Shown: positions 23,603-34,855 of the stretch, piece by piece
Position numbering within the stretch: the first letter of the stretch is position 1
Layout of the letters: each line of letters opens with the position of its first letter
NCBI RefSeq assembly: GCF_000226095.1
Contig: NC_016475.1
Span: 1,240,001 to 1,304,000, forward strand
DNA: 64,000 bases
Direction of reading: 5' to 3'
Source of the DNA: Thermothelomyces thermophilus ATCC 42464
Lineage: Eukaryota; Ascomycota; Sordariomycetes; Sordariales; Chaetomiaceae
Translations under genes and position numbers: made by a program
Notes under the pieces: generated by a model
The model's database searches: none
What the model was told of the DNA's origin: nothing
The model's input: the letters and a program-made list of their open reading frames with translations, nothing else

Positions 23603-24310
23603 ATGTCTTCCTTCTGCTAACTTCCTTTTGCTATAGCTAATCGTATTCCTAGGAATCGTCACGATCTCAAACGCAAACGATACGTCATTACAATCAAGAT
23701 TAAGTAAGAGGGTTATAAAGTTGCTATACCTTATAAGCGTTATTGGAATATAAAGCTATAAAAGCGTCATATAATAATAAAGGGTTTAAATAAGTGTTAA
23801 AACTGTATTTGTATAAGCAAGAAGTATAGTAGTCTAAACATTACAGATGCCCGTAGGTTCCTTGTTATTTTCCTTCGTAGTCTTAGGTTACTAACTGTCT
23901 TAGTCCTTTCGAATTTGTCAGAGTAGAAGAAGGTTTTAAGGGAGATTGCTAAGACTAAGGTATTACTTACTTAGACGTTAAGCCATTTAAGTCAATTACG
24001 TCGTTTATAACAATCCCTGCGCGATTGTGGTACCGAAGTTTTTCGTCATAGCGTAGCTTGTCTAGAGGAGGAGGAAGAGCTAGATACTCCTTTGCCGATA
24101 TCGGAGACACAGACCCTCGCAGGTCAGGCTCAGGCGTTAGGTGCTTTTAATATGCTTGATTAGGAGTTAATCGGGTTAGATCCTAGTCCCAATTCTAGTA
24201 GGTTCCCCTCTTTTTCTATCGGGGAATAGGCTTTAGAGCTGGTTTTTATAGCTAGTTAGGATTCTGCCGGTAGAATTACTTTAGTTTCTTAGGGCAATTT
24301 AGGTTCTTAA
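23603..24310 (+). pseudogene. Antisense coiled-coil gene of Gypsy-3 (about 235 codons)
   Basis: On the plus strand, opposite to Gypsy-3 gag-pol, a frame starts at ATG 23603, 88 bases from the LTR. It stays readable to TAA at 24308-24310, with only TAA/TAG interruptions. The N-terminal part is basic (RHDLKRKRY). A cysteine-type motif follows: P-Y-K-R-Y, then NKC-x2-C-x6-Y, with tyrosines where cysteines are expected after RIP. A Leu-rich coiled coil comes next (RRFLVIFLRSLRLLTVLVL, LREIAKTKVLL, LSQLRRL), then CLEEEEELDTP and a Pro/Ser/Gln-rich C-terminus. The 3' end overlaps the pol chromodomain end by about 55 bases in opposite orientation. It is a different protein from the antisense gene of Gypsy-1/2/4. 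Function unknown. Confidence 0.6.
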
Positions 24311-27300
24311 TAGGTTCTTAAAAGTTGTCTTCTAGTCCGAAATCAAGCTATTTAACTAGGTACTATAGTTCTCTATTAATAATATATAAATCTAGAATCT
24401 CTTTAACGTCCTATTCTTCCTCTTTATCCTTTACTTCGATATACGTAGCAACCTTAGCGTTCTTTAGTACTAGTTTAAGAAGCGAAATATAAAAAACATC
24501 TATCTGTAGTCATATAGATGATGGTAACGATAGTTAGTAGTTAGATGTCGAAATTTGTTCTTTAATAACAAAGGGTCTGACCCTCTTAAAGTCTAGCTTT
24601 ATACTTAGTCGTTTGGTTTATAAGTTTCGTACGATTAGGTAGACTTTATCTCCCCTCTTCAGGCAAGGTCCCTCGAGCCTATATTTATTATAGTAGTTCT
24701 TTATTCTGGTCTTGACAAACTCGAGTTCCTTTTTAAGCTTTTTATATAGTATGTACATTTATTCTGCTTTGACTACTGCTCTCGGCACTATAACCTCTAG
24801 TCCTTGCCTAAGGTCTGCTTTATATCTGTAGTTCACAAAGAACGGTATAACTTTGGTCGTTTCCGTTAGCGTTATATTATAAGCAAGTTATACTATTAGT
24901 AATAGTATGACCTAGTTATCTTGCTAGTAATTGATGTAAGAATGGAGATACTGCTTGATAACTTGGTTTAGTCGCTCTATTTGTCTGTCAATCTGCGGGT
25001 AATATGCCGTTAATAGCTTGCTATTAATGCCTAATCATTATATTAACACTTACTAGAACTTCGACACGAACTTAGTGTCTCTATCAGTAATCTATTCTTA
25101 TAGCTAAGCATATACTAATATAACTTGCCGATAGATTACGTCTACTAACTGTTCTGCTATCTAGGACTCCTTATAAGGAAAGAAGTATACCTACTTAGTC
25201 AGGCGATCTACTATAGTAAGAATACTATCGTAGGTCACTCCTATAGCTATGTCCTTAGATTCTAGTAGCTTCGTAATGAAGTCTATCGTGACTAAACTCT
25301 ATAGTTTATCAGCTATTAGCAGTGACTAAAGTAGCCTATATGGCTTATATTATACCGTTTTGCTTTGGTTGTAGATATCGTAGTTCCGTACGACTTCCTT
25401 AACTCGTACTATTAACTATAGAAAGTTGTAGTGTTTCCTAACTTGTGCGACAGTCTTCGTGACTCCTTTGTGTCCTCCGAGTCTCGACTCGTAGAGTTCT
25501 CAAATCATTTGCAGCTATTGATCCCCGTCGTAGATATATACTTTGCCTCGGTACTAGAGTTTCCTATCTCTTTCTTCTATTCTATTAGGTACTAGTGGTC
25601 TAGGTATTACTTAATATTATACCTCGTTAATCCTTTCTTCCTAAAAGATTGCGTAATACTCTAGGAATAAGTTAAGTAGATTATCTTCTATAGGTATCTA
25701 CGTTTCGTAATGTAGCGTTCTATCTATCTGTTCCTTAAACAATGGTAGTGTTATTTCCGTTCGTCCTTCTATATAATCCGTTCATCGGCTTAAGATATCC
25801 GCTCGTATATTCTCTTTACCCTTCTTATAGCAGATCTTGAAGTTAAATTCCGCAAGGAATTCTACCTATTGTATTTGTCGTCTGTTAAGCTCCTTTATCG
25901 TCGTAAAGTATTACAAGTTCTTATGATCTATATATACTTATACCGGTTTAATCGTATTGCTAAGGTATAGTTACCATTCCTTAAAAGCTTCGATAATTGT
26001 AAGTAGTTCCTTGTCGTAGATTAGATAATTAAGACATAGTCTATCGAGCTTCTTTAAAAAGAAGGCTATAGGATATAGCTTTCCTTATCTATCTCGTTAT
26101 CCTAATTGTCCTCTAATAGTGTAGTCTAAAGCGTCTATTTCTACCTTAAATAGCTTCTTAGGATCTAGTAGTACTAGTATTAAATCTTTGGTAATAGCGT
26201 CACGGATCTATATAAATGCTTGCTTATGCTATTCTTTCCATTGGAATTTAGCGTTCTTCCTAGTAAGTTCGTACAAAGGTCGTACGATTGCCCTAAAGTT
26301 CCTAATAAACATCCGGTAGAAGTTTACAAATCCGATAAAGCTTTGTACTTCTATAACTGACGTTAGTCGTAGCTAATTCTTGATAGCTTTAACCTTTAAA
26401 GGTTCTATCTAGATTTGTCTTAGAGATATCTTATATCCTAAAAACACCATTTTCCTAATATAGAATTCGCTCTTTTCCTTGTTAACTAATAGTTTATATA
26501 CATATAGCGTGTCTAATACTACTTTTATATACTTCCGGTGTTTGTCTATTATCTTAGAGAAGATAAGTATATTATCGAGATAATATACTATAAATTTGTC
26601 AAGAAAGGGTTAGATTGCTTGATTAACTAGGGCTTGGAACGTTGCTAGCGTGTTTATAAGTCCGAATGGTATAACGAGGTACTTGTAGTAGCTATAGGGT
26701 ATCCTAAAGGCCGTTTTCTACTTATTACCTTCTTTAATCTATATATAGTTATAGGCTAATAGCAAGTCAAGACGCGTAAAATATTAGGCTCCTACTAACT
26801 AATCTTAGAGCCGTAAGATTAGCAGTAACAGGTATCGGTTTTTCACGGTCTATTTATTAAGTTGCCAATAGTTAATATATAACTATAGCTTTCTGTCTTT
26901 CTTAGGCATAAATAGGATTAGGTAGCCTACTAGCGATATCAATAGGCAGATATATCCTCTTCAAAGGTTCTCTTCCAAATATCACTTAAGTTCTTCGTTC
27001 TAAGTCTAGCTTATATAATAGATCTTAAAGAACTTTAGTCATACTCCTTCCTTAAGCTTAATCTTATAATCTTATAGGCCGTATTCTAGTAGTCCTTCCA
27101 GATGCTTTGGTTCGAATGCTAGGTATCCTTTATATTCTTTCGGTACTCCCCTAGTCTTATCTCGTCTCTCGGTTTTCTAATAGTATACGAACTTGGTTCC
27201 ATCTATAGCAATGCTAGCGATTTCTCCTGTCTCAACCTACTACTCCTATTACAATGCTCCGCATTCGTCGACGGAGAGAATAGCTATCGGCAGTTTAGCT

Positions 27301-30180
27301 CGTTCCTCCTGTCGCGATATTAATATCGTTATGCTACCTCTTCTAGAGTCTGTAGTAGTCTGTCTACCATTGTCTGTCTCTTACAGTAGATCTATAGGAT
27401 ATGCCTTCCCTTGAGTATTATCTGCTTACGATCCTTATATACTCCCTATCTTACTAGTTAAATACGACTCTATTTAGGGTTATAGGTAGCTACTATTCTT
27501 CTAGCTAATATCTAGGTTTTAATCTTTATACTATAGTAACCCTAATATTATATCTTTATCATTGCCTATATCTACGATACTAAATATAACTACTATAGTC
27601 TTTCTTACCATAGTAATATTGATCGGTTCAGTCTCTCTATATACCTATTACGTTAGAAATAGCCCTTTGACTATACTATACTTTCGCTTCATTCTCTAGG
27701 GTATCTATAGCTAATTTACAAGCATCGGCGAAATTAGGTTTATCTCTGCTCTATTATCCACTAGTATAAGCATTTCGTGCTATTTCCATTATACTATTAT
27801 CTATAGTCGCTTGTCTTGCCACCGTCATCTAAAGATTACAGCGATTTCCTATATTTCTACTAGGAGGTCTCAATATAGTAGTCTCTTACGCTAGTTCCTC
27901 CTATATTACGCTACTACTCGCCACTATACAGGCGTTAATAGTTTTCAGGTCTCTTAAAGGGCCCTAACCCGTTTCCTAGGTCAGTGCTAACCTCTCTAGT
28001 TATTTAGCTAATAGCAGCTTCGTCGATCGTACTCATTTCTATAAGCTATTAAGTGCTTATAGCTTCCTACTATTAGGTCCGTTCTGCTTTTTGTTATATA
28101 TACTATAGCTTTATCTAAAGCTCCTAAATTCGCGATTTCTTTTTGTCTATATAATAGAGGTAATCGTTACTTCTAGTATAAGTCTTATATATCTCGTCCT
28201 ATTCTGTAGTGCCTAGGCTAGGCTTGTCTTAGAACTATCGTAATACCTTCTAGATCATAGGCTTTGATTTTCTAGAGTAATTCGGCCGCTCTGTTTCCTG
28301 TATCGTAGACCTATTCCACAGGGCGTAAGCTTCCGTCCTCGTTTCCTTGTCAGGTCGGCTAGTGATTATTTTCGAATTTGTCATGGAAGTGGTATTGGCA
28401 TTTGTATACTATACACTAGAACTAGGGCACTTGCGTATATGCCTTATATCGAGGGTATAGTCGTATAGCGTTGCCTAGGAGGTATTAGAATTCTTTCCTA
28501 AATCCTTCCTATCATATATAGACTATAGGTACCCTAATGCTAAGATAGGAATGTTTCTTCTAATAGCTTTTCTATATACGTTTATCTTTTCTATAGTTTA
28601 TACGTATAAACTAGTATTCTAGGTTCTATATGTCGCTACTAAGTTACTAGTCATTAAGGTGCTTAGCGTAGCTATTAGGCCTATTATATACCATAGGGTA
28701 TCCTCCTTTAATAGTTTCTACGATATATTAGAGTTCCCTTGTCTCGTCCCTTATCTTATTACTCTACTGGATAAGTCAAATCAAGCGTCTATCCCGTTCG
28801 TATAGTTCTATATTAAGCCAGAAAACTTCATTATAGTACTATTCGATTCGTTCCTAAAGGAATAGAACATTAGGTCTAGGTCTTTCGATTCCTTAGGTAT
28901 CGGTTATCTATAATCTATCCTACCTCTATATAACCGTAAAACCCTACTACCTCAAGGCTAGGAGAATCGAAATTGGCGGTACGTATTCTCCTGCCATGTC
29001 CTATTTAGCAAGACCTATCTCTAGGTCTATAGTGACTAGTTCGGAATACGGTGCTTATTTGTCTTTACCATTATTGTCGTGTCTAAGATTGTCTGTGTTA
29101 CTACCTTTGTCTTTATAGCTCGTAGCTACTACTTCGATAATATCTTTAGTAGTTTCGTTGATAGCTATAATTTCCTTTCTAGGGACTGTCTTCTACTCTT
29201 TCTTTAGGCTTTAATATTCTTACTTATAGTACCCTTTCTTTCTATAGTTATAGTAAGTAATATTAGACTTGTCTTTAGTTATCTTCTTCTAGTCCTGCTT
29301 TTATGCTATATCTATATCTATAGCTTTAGGGTATATTCTATATAAGGTACTAACGTATACTTGCTTTTTCTTGTCATTAGCTTTAACTATAGTTCTATTT
29401 ATTTGACCTCGTTTCTACTACTCTTATATATAGAGTCGATTATTAATTTTAATAGCCTATATAATATATTTATCTAGAGTCTTAGGCGGATTATATTTAT
29501 ATAGCTTGTCTTTGACTTTTTCCTTTAAGCTATTATAAAATAGTTATATTAATACTTTATTATTAAGCTAAGACTTAAGTATATCCTATCTAAACTATAT
29601 AACGTAAAAGACTACTAACTTAGTCTATTAGAGATTAGTAAGTCTTTCTTATATATAAATCTTCTCGTCTTTATTACTAAAAACCTTCTAAAGCTCTTCT
29701 TTAAAATAGTTATAGGATTAAAAGACTACTTATATAAATATATCTCGGTTATCTTCGTCTTTCTTAATAAGATAGTCGTTCTATATAGGCTCGAACTATC
29801 TAAGTGCCTTACCCTCTAGTCTTATAGCTATATAGAGGACTTTAGCTTTATTATCTAGAAACTTATCGTTATTAAGCCGGAAGTAGGATTAGAGGTTCGT
29901 TAGAAATCCTATAAGATCTTCTTTAGTTCCTCTATATTTGCTAGGTAGTTCGATCTTAATATAGCTCGCTTTAGCGCCCTCCAGTGCCTTGATTTTGGTA
30001 TAGGCCTCGTTAACTAGTTTCTACAAATGCTTTTCGCTATTCTCGAGTTCCTTAATTCGAGCTTAAGTAGCCTTATCTCTCTAGTCTAACTCCTAGATTC
30101 GCTAATAGAGTTAACTAAGCTAGGTAAGTAGCTGTTTGACTATAACGTCAGTAGCTATATCGATATTAAGGTCAAAGTTA
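24255..30180 (-). pseudogene. Gypsy-3 gag-pol remnant with chromodomain
   Basis: The minus-strand gag at about 29200-30170 has the same KYRGTKEDL block as Gypsy-1. Protease, RT, RNase H and integrase follow, and the chromodomain is at about 24255-24470 (KEILDLY, YLVK, LDFGLEDN). The RT palm motif is YLDN at 26571-26582. Stops are TAG/TAA at Gln/Trp positions. It is almost collinear with Gypsy-1 and -2 until the end of the chromodomain, where similarity stops abruptly. Confidence 0.85.
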
Positions 30181-30224
30181 CCTCCGTTCTAAACTATAAT
30201 AGAACAAAGGGAGTGATAGCAACG

Positions 30225-30681
30225 TATGACGAACCTAACTTAGACTTCTTCTAAAAGGGTTTAGACAAAGGTAAATTAAGCAAGATAAGTAGGCAGGTTG
30301 TCTAAGGGATTTAGTAAAGCCAAAGGGTTTATAATAATACTAGAGTTATCTCTTATAGTAGTTAATAACAATACTTGGTATAAGTACTATGATTATAAAG
30401 GTTACTATTATTAGTAAACTCCTAGAGTTTACTATAACAAGTGACTATTTATATATATATATACTTCTATCGGTCGTTTATAGTCCCCTTTTATCCTGTC
30501 CTTAGATCGCCTTCGGTAGCTAGCTATCCTCTGCTATCTTTCCTTTTTGGCAATTGTTTGCCCGTGGTAGCCCGCGCTCCCTAGCGATCCTATATCAGCC
30601 TCGCTTCGTGCCCTTCTTGATTGGTGGCTCATTCAGCCTGCTGTACCTTACCGGGTCGCGGTATATGGTTAGCTTGTGACA
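30225..30681 (-). repeat. 5' LTR of Gypsy-3
   Basis: 457 bp, the pair of 23059-23515, followed by target duplication ACTAG at 30682-30686. Confidence 0.9.
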
Positions 30682-31171
30682 ACTAGCTAGCGTTATAGCT
30701 ATCCTATCTGCTTACTAACATCTATAGCGTACACGATATCTTTATAAAAGGAGTCTTATAGTTATACGAATTCGGCTATAATAGCTACATTAGAAGGCAT
30801 TAAATCTATAAATATCGAGGGTAATAATCCTTCTTAGAGCTACTCCTAGGAAGCTAAGATAAGGTTATCTCTAGCTTACTTATAGGTTAGGTACTATAGA
30901 ACTTCTAGATCTAGCTTATAGTCGCTATTAAGGTTAACAAATCCCTATATACTAGCAAATTTAGCCTATAACTATAGTTTAATATATTACAAGTTCTAGG
31001 AACTAGGCCCTATAAGGTATATAGAAGTCTCAATTAGGATCTTAGATATAATAGATAGATACGTCATCAAAAGCGTATTAAAGTAGGGTAAGAGAGTTTA
31101 TAATAGAAGAAGCTTCTACTAATATTAAAGATACGTCGGTAGAGGAGTAGTTAAGGCGCCGGGCTTATAAC
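30682..31171 (-). pseudogene. Copia A leader and start of gag
   Basis: The internal sequence next to the Copia 5' LTR, read leftwards. It matches 49282-49780 of Copia B in inverted orientation. A conserved block GTTATAAGCC(C/T)GGCGCC directly follows the LTR in both copies and is the best candidate for the primer-binding area. No open gag frame remains. Confidence 0.7.
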
Positions 31172-31381
31172 TACCGAACGTAGTAGAAGCTCTCGGAGCG
31201 TTAAAAGCAGTCTGTAGTAGGTGGCTGTACGAAGGAGATAGTGCCTTATTAAAGCTATCTATAAAGGAGATAAAAACGAGTGGTATTTATAGACAAAGGG
31301 ACTAGCCAATGCGTTAAACAGCCTCATATAGCTGTGGCAAACGTGTAGCTAATACGCTTGGAAGCTCTATAGCTTCCGACA
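31172..31381 (-). repeat. 5' LTR of Copia A
   Basis: 210 bp, ending with TTCCGACA on the plus strand and followed by target duplication CACTT (31382-31386). It retains a minus-strand TATAAATA box equivalent to that at 49162-49169. Confidence 0.92.
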
Positions 31382-31386
31382 CACTT

Positions 31387-31748
31387 CGAATCGAGGAAGA
31401 ACACTTTGCGGGATTGAGTCACGCTACGCCGTAATTATTGCTCACTTTCCCCCTACCAACCGCACCTTCCCTCACGCTATAAGAAGACTAAGCTGGAAAG
31501 TATCAGCAATCCGGCCATCCTCTCTCTCCTTAGCTGTTTTTCGCTTCGCAATTGCCAAGTCCCGAGGGACAGTCCACTATCACCATCTACACAATACACC
31601 TACCATTCAGTCACCCCGGTCCTCTCCTGCTGCCCCTGCGCTTTTGGACAAGAGTTTGTGCATTTAGCCACCGGATTAAATCGGCCCCTCGGCACCTTTA
31701 CTATTGCCTCATCGTCGTGGGAGAGCGTTCTGCGACACCGACGACGAC
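31387..31748 (+). promoter_or_regulatory. Upstream region of the VWA pseudogene, cut by Copia A
   Basis: A 360-bp GC-normal stretch between the Copia A boundary and the ATG at 31749. It contains a CTATAAGA box near 31479 and pyrimidine-rich leader sequence. The retrotransposon has replaced or displaced anything further upstream. Confidence 0.4.
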
Positions 31749-34164
31749 ATGGCGGCTACAGATTCGGGGGTTCACGATCTCCTGATTGTCACCGACGCCA
31801 CGGCGTCCAGGGGCGGCTTTCTCGCGTCTCTGAACAAGTCGTTACAGGACATAATTAATAATTACGCATCTCGGCCATGACCGCATGCTTCTCCCGGACT
31901 GGCGTCGTCGCGTACAGGGACTACGACAAGCACGACAAATTTACCGAGTGGTCCGGCTGGCACAGCCGTGATGCTCACCAATCCGAGACTTCCCAGGAGG
32001 CTCTCCTCTCCTTTGTCAGGGACCTGAGAATGCACGGAGGCGCAGACTGGGCCGAGGCCATCAAGACCGGCCTTGCTCTCGCCTACGAGCACATGCGTCT
32101 CGAGGCCAAGACCGTCATCCTCTTATACTGCGACGCGCCTCCGCACACCGAGGTCGACGGCGGTTCGTGGCAGAGAAGGAGGGCGCCGAGCTGGATAAGG
32201 CCACGATTGCTTCTCAAGTCTACTTCGGCTACGTTGGCAGCATCGATAAGTTTGCGTCCGAGAATGAGGAGAACGTGTTTTCCTATCTGCCAACCTTCAG
32301 GGCCAGGACGGTTTGCAACGACCGGCTCAACCCCGCCCGCGACCAGCTGATCAGCAGGTTCGGTCTTCGGGTATCCAGAATGGAAGATGCTGAGAAGAAG
32401 GAGCGCTTGAACAGGTTGCTAGAAGCGTCGTACGATTTTGCCGCAGACATTGCCGAGATGATCAAGGCGGTACCAGACGAGTCCCGGTACCTGTGCGTCT
32501 GCCTCGAACAGACTGTGCGCTTCTCCCAGTCCGAGAATGCGGCGGACGATGCCAACGACGACTCAATGGAGTCCTCGCGCGACGAGCTGCTCGAGATCGG
32601 CCGGTCGTGCGACACCCCGCATTCTGCGCCGTCTCGGCCGCATCCTCACCCAAATGACCTACGTGAACTCGGAGGAGGACCTCCCCGCCCATGTCAAAAA
32701 GGCTCCGGAAAACAAGGTTCCCAGGATACCCATGGCCATGGCCCAGCAGGAACATGGGCGTAACTTCTGGAGCTTGCTTCTGCATCTGGTGCTCCCCGGA
32801 ACCATGCTTGCCGCCCGTCCTGCCGCATTGCTGGCAGCCTTCAGCGTGCGCATGGGAATCCAGCCCCTCCAGGAGGTCGCATACAAGGAGCTCGTGGCTT
32901 GGCGGGACAACTGGAACACGTTGGATATTCCGGAGACATGGAACGTGAATTGTCTGAGTCTGCTTCTGGAGGCCGACCAGAAATACTGGTTGGCGGTGGC
33001 CGAGGGACATCCAGGCGCGGGCAGCAAGGCCCTCCTGACAGAGGAGGATCGCGAGCTGTTTGACGTCCTTGTCAGCTACAAGCTGCTGGAGATGAACTTA
33101 GATATGGAGCTCATGGCAGAAGTCGGCTGGTCCCCGGAGAAGAACAAGGCGCCCCTGGGACCGGTGGTGACCTGCCAGGTCTGCCAGTTTCCCCGGTCGG
33201 TGACGATGATGGCACCGTGCGCGGAGCCACACGTCTGGGACAGCAAGTCAAGGAAGCTTTTATAAAAGGAGGTGTCTCTTTTCTGCGGCCGACACCGACA
33301 CCACTCTGGGAACCTGGGTTGAGTGTCCCATGAAGACCTGTCGAGCGCAATACGTGGTGTACAACCCGCCAAGACTCCATGTCCGCCCAAAGTGCCATTA
33401 CTGCCGGCAAGAAGGTATAACCTCCAAGTCCGACCCCAATTACGAGACCATCACAACGGCCCCTTGCGTTGAGTGCACCAAGTGCAAGAGCCGCGTCATA
33501 TGGGCCGCCGCCTATCGCCCGTCCTCTTTCGACCCTTCCACATACCAGTGCCCGGCCTGCCCGGCTGGGACGCCGTCGACCATCATTACCGCCGAAGCCA
33601 CGCCGCTCATCCTCGCCAGCGAAAACGGGACGGCCTGGCTCCTCCGCAACGACGGCGCCACCATCCGGGTGCCCTTCTCCAACCGCTCCCTATACCACAT
33701 AATCTCCACCGCCGCAGGATCGTTGGAATCTTTCCCTCCAACGTCTCCTCCCAGCATCCATTCCCGTAGCACTCACCATCCGCGGTAAGCCGGTCCACAA
33801 CGCGGCCGCACTGGTTGCCACTCTCCGCCAGTGGATCGCCGCCCGCCGCATCCAGGCCCGCGCTTGCTCCCTCTGCTTCGCGTCCGCAGCCCACCGCGAC
33901 CTGCGACTCGCCTGCGGCGGGCGCCGACGGTCCGGTCATCAAGATGCGCCTCGCCCCCGGCTGCGGCGTGGCGACGGAGAAGGTGGGCGGATGCGACCAC
34001 GTCAAGTGCGTGTGTGGGAAGCACCAGCCGACACGTTGGGGGAGATCTATCAACACATGACTCAGGTCCATCAGACCTGATTTTCTTTTGTTGGGGGCGA
34101 AGATGTCTATAATTACGACTACGAGGACGACGAGGGCTCCGCGGACGACGACGAGGAGTCTTGA
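31749..34164 (+). pseudogene. Decayed VWA-domain/zinc-ribbon protein gene
   Basis: Recognisable pieces lie in order but in shifting frames. A von Willebrand factor A start (HDLLIVTDATASRGGFL, 31749-31856) is followed by an 8-bp insertion (31857-31864) and the rest of the VWA fold (GVVAYRDY, WAEAIKTGLALAY, LLYCDAPPHT). A shortened middle (about 32167-32612) ends at a +1 shift near 32613. Next come an alpha-helical part to 33265, another shift, Cys-pair zinc ribbons (KCHYCRQ, PCVECTKC, YQCPAC; 33330-33560), two further frame changes near 33720-33950, GGCDHVKCVCGKH, IYQHMTQVH and an acidic tail ending at TGA 34162-34164. Fungal relatives are long VWA proteins with C-terminal RING/IBR-like cysteines; this copy also seems to lack internal blocks. 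GC-rich decay by indels, unlike the RIP in the repeats. Confidence 0.75.
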
Positions 34165-34855
34165 CCCGGCCGGGCGCGGGTCATGACCCAGGGGACATAG
34201 CAGGAGAAGGCAGGAGCCAGGTACGCTGTCTGTAGAGTGTGGAAGGGGACTAGTTTCACCGTGAATGGTCTGTTATTGTGTTTATGATATCTGTACAGCG
34301 CAGGGAATGTCAGAAGATTTCCATATAATATGACGCGACCAAGAACTTTATTCAGACGATGTGGGCTTGGTAAGGAGGCGCCATCAAAAGTCTCGTCGAT
34401 GAACACTCTTTGGCACCAGGAGGAATTTGTTCTTGTTAGGATTACTATGTAAGAGCCAGAGCCAAAGCTAAGATCCATACTGAGCCGTTGTAAGCCCCTG
34501 CAAATTACGTACGTCACTGGCTTCACTTCTATTCCGGAATATAATCCGTATGCGGTCCAGGCCCTAGCCTACTGGAACACGAGATCCCCAAGCCGCGTGC
34601 TTACAAGATGCGGCAGCCTTATACAGGTACCCTCCTCCCAGACATTCCGAAGACTAACAGTGAACGGAAACGAGTAATTAGGGTCTGATAATCAGACGTT
34701 CGACCATCGCCGTGGTATCGTACGCCATCTATAACATGTGTTGGAGCCGACCATAATAAGAAATACAAACAGAAAGAAGAACAAGAAGGAAGTAATTAAT
34801 ACAACACCAAAGCCGCAGTGTGATATTCCGCCACATCGGCGATAACAAGGTGCCG
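34165..34855. other. Convergent intergenic region
   Basis: Lies between the 3' end of the VWA pseudogene (plus) and the 3' end of the dynamin-like gene (minus). It holds the presumed 3' UTR of the latter. No coding, RNA or repeat feature was seen. Confidence 0.5.

Larger units (their letters stand above)
23059..30681 (-). mobile_element. Gypsy-3, full-length, minus strand, different U3 and antisense gene
   Basis: A 7623-bp element with LTRs 23059-23515 and 30225-30681 and TSD ACTAG at 23054-23058 and 30682-30686, inserted in the gag leader of Copia A. Gag, protease, RT, integrase and chromodomain are closely similar to Gypsy-1, but the first half of the LTR (TGTCACAAGCTAACC...) and the antisense gene differ. 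The polypurine tract is next to 23516. All frames are RIP-broken. Confidence 0.92.
9216..31381 (-). mobile_element. Copia-type LTR retrotransposon A, full length, holding two nested Gypsy elements
   Basis: LTRs of 210 bp (9216-9425 and 31172-31381) lie in direct orientation, and the target-site duplication CACTT sits at 9211-9215 and 31382-31386. The LTR reads TGTCGG...CGGCA on the minus strand, so the element runs right to left. Removing Gypsy-1 and Gypsy-3 with their duplicated target bases leaves about 6.95 kb. The leader and start of gag are in 31171-30682, gag to integrase in 23058-19911, reverse transcriptase/RNase H in 12326 to about 10480, and an antisense coding-like region in 9430-10470. 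The RT catalytic motif is still YIDD (11510-11521, minus strand). Elsewhere the frame is broken by TAG/TAA codons of the RIP type. The second copy starts at 49072. Confidence 0.9.

Noticed and set aside
33240-33330. An intron to explain the frame change inside the VWA gene
   Set aside because: No good donor/branch/acceptor set restores the frame here, and at least four other frame changes in conserved blocks would each need an intron.
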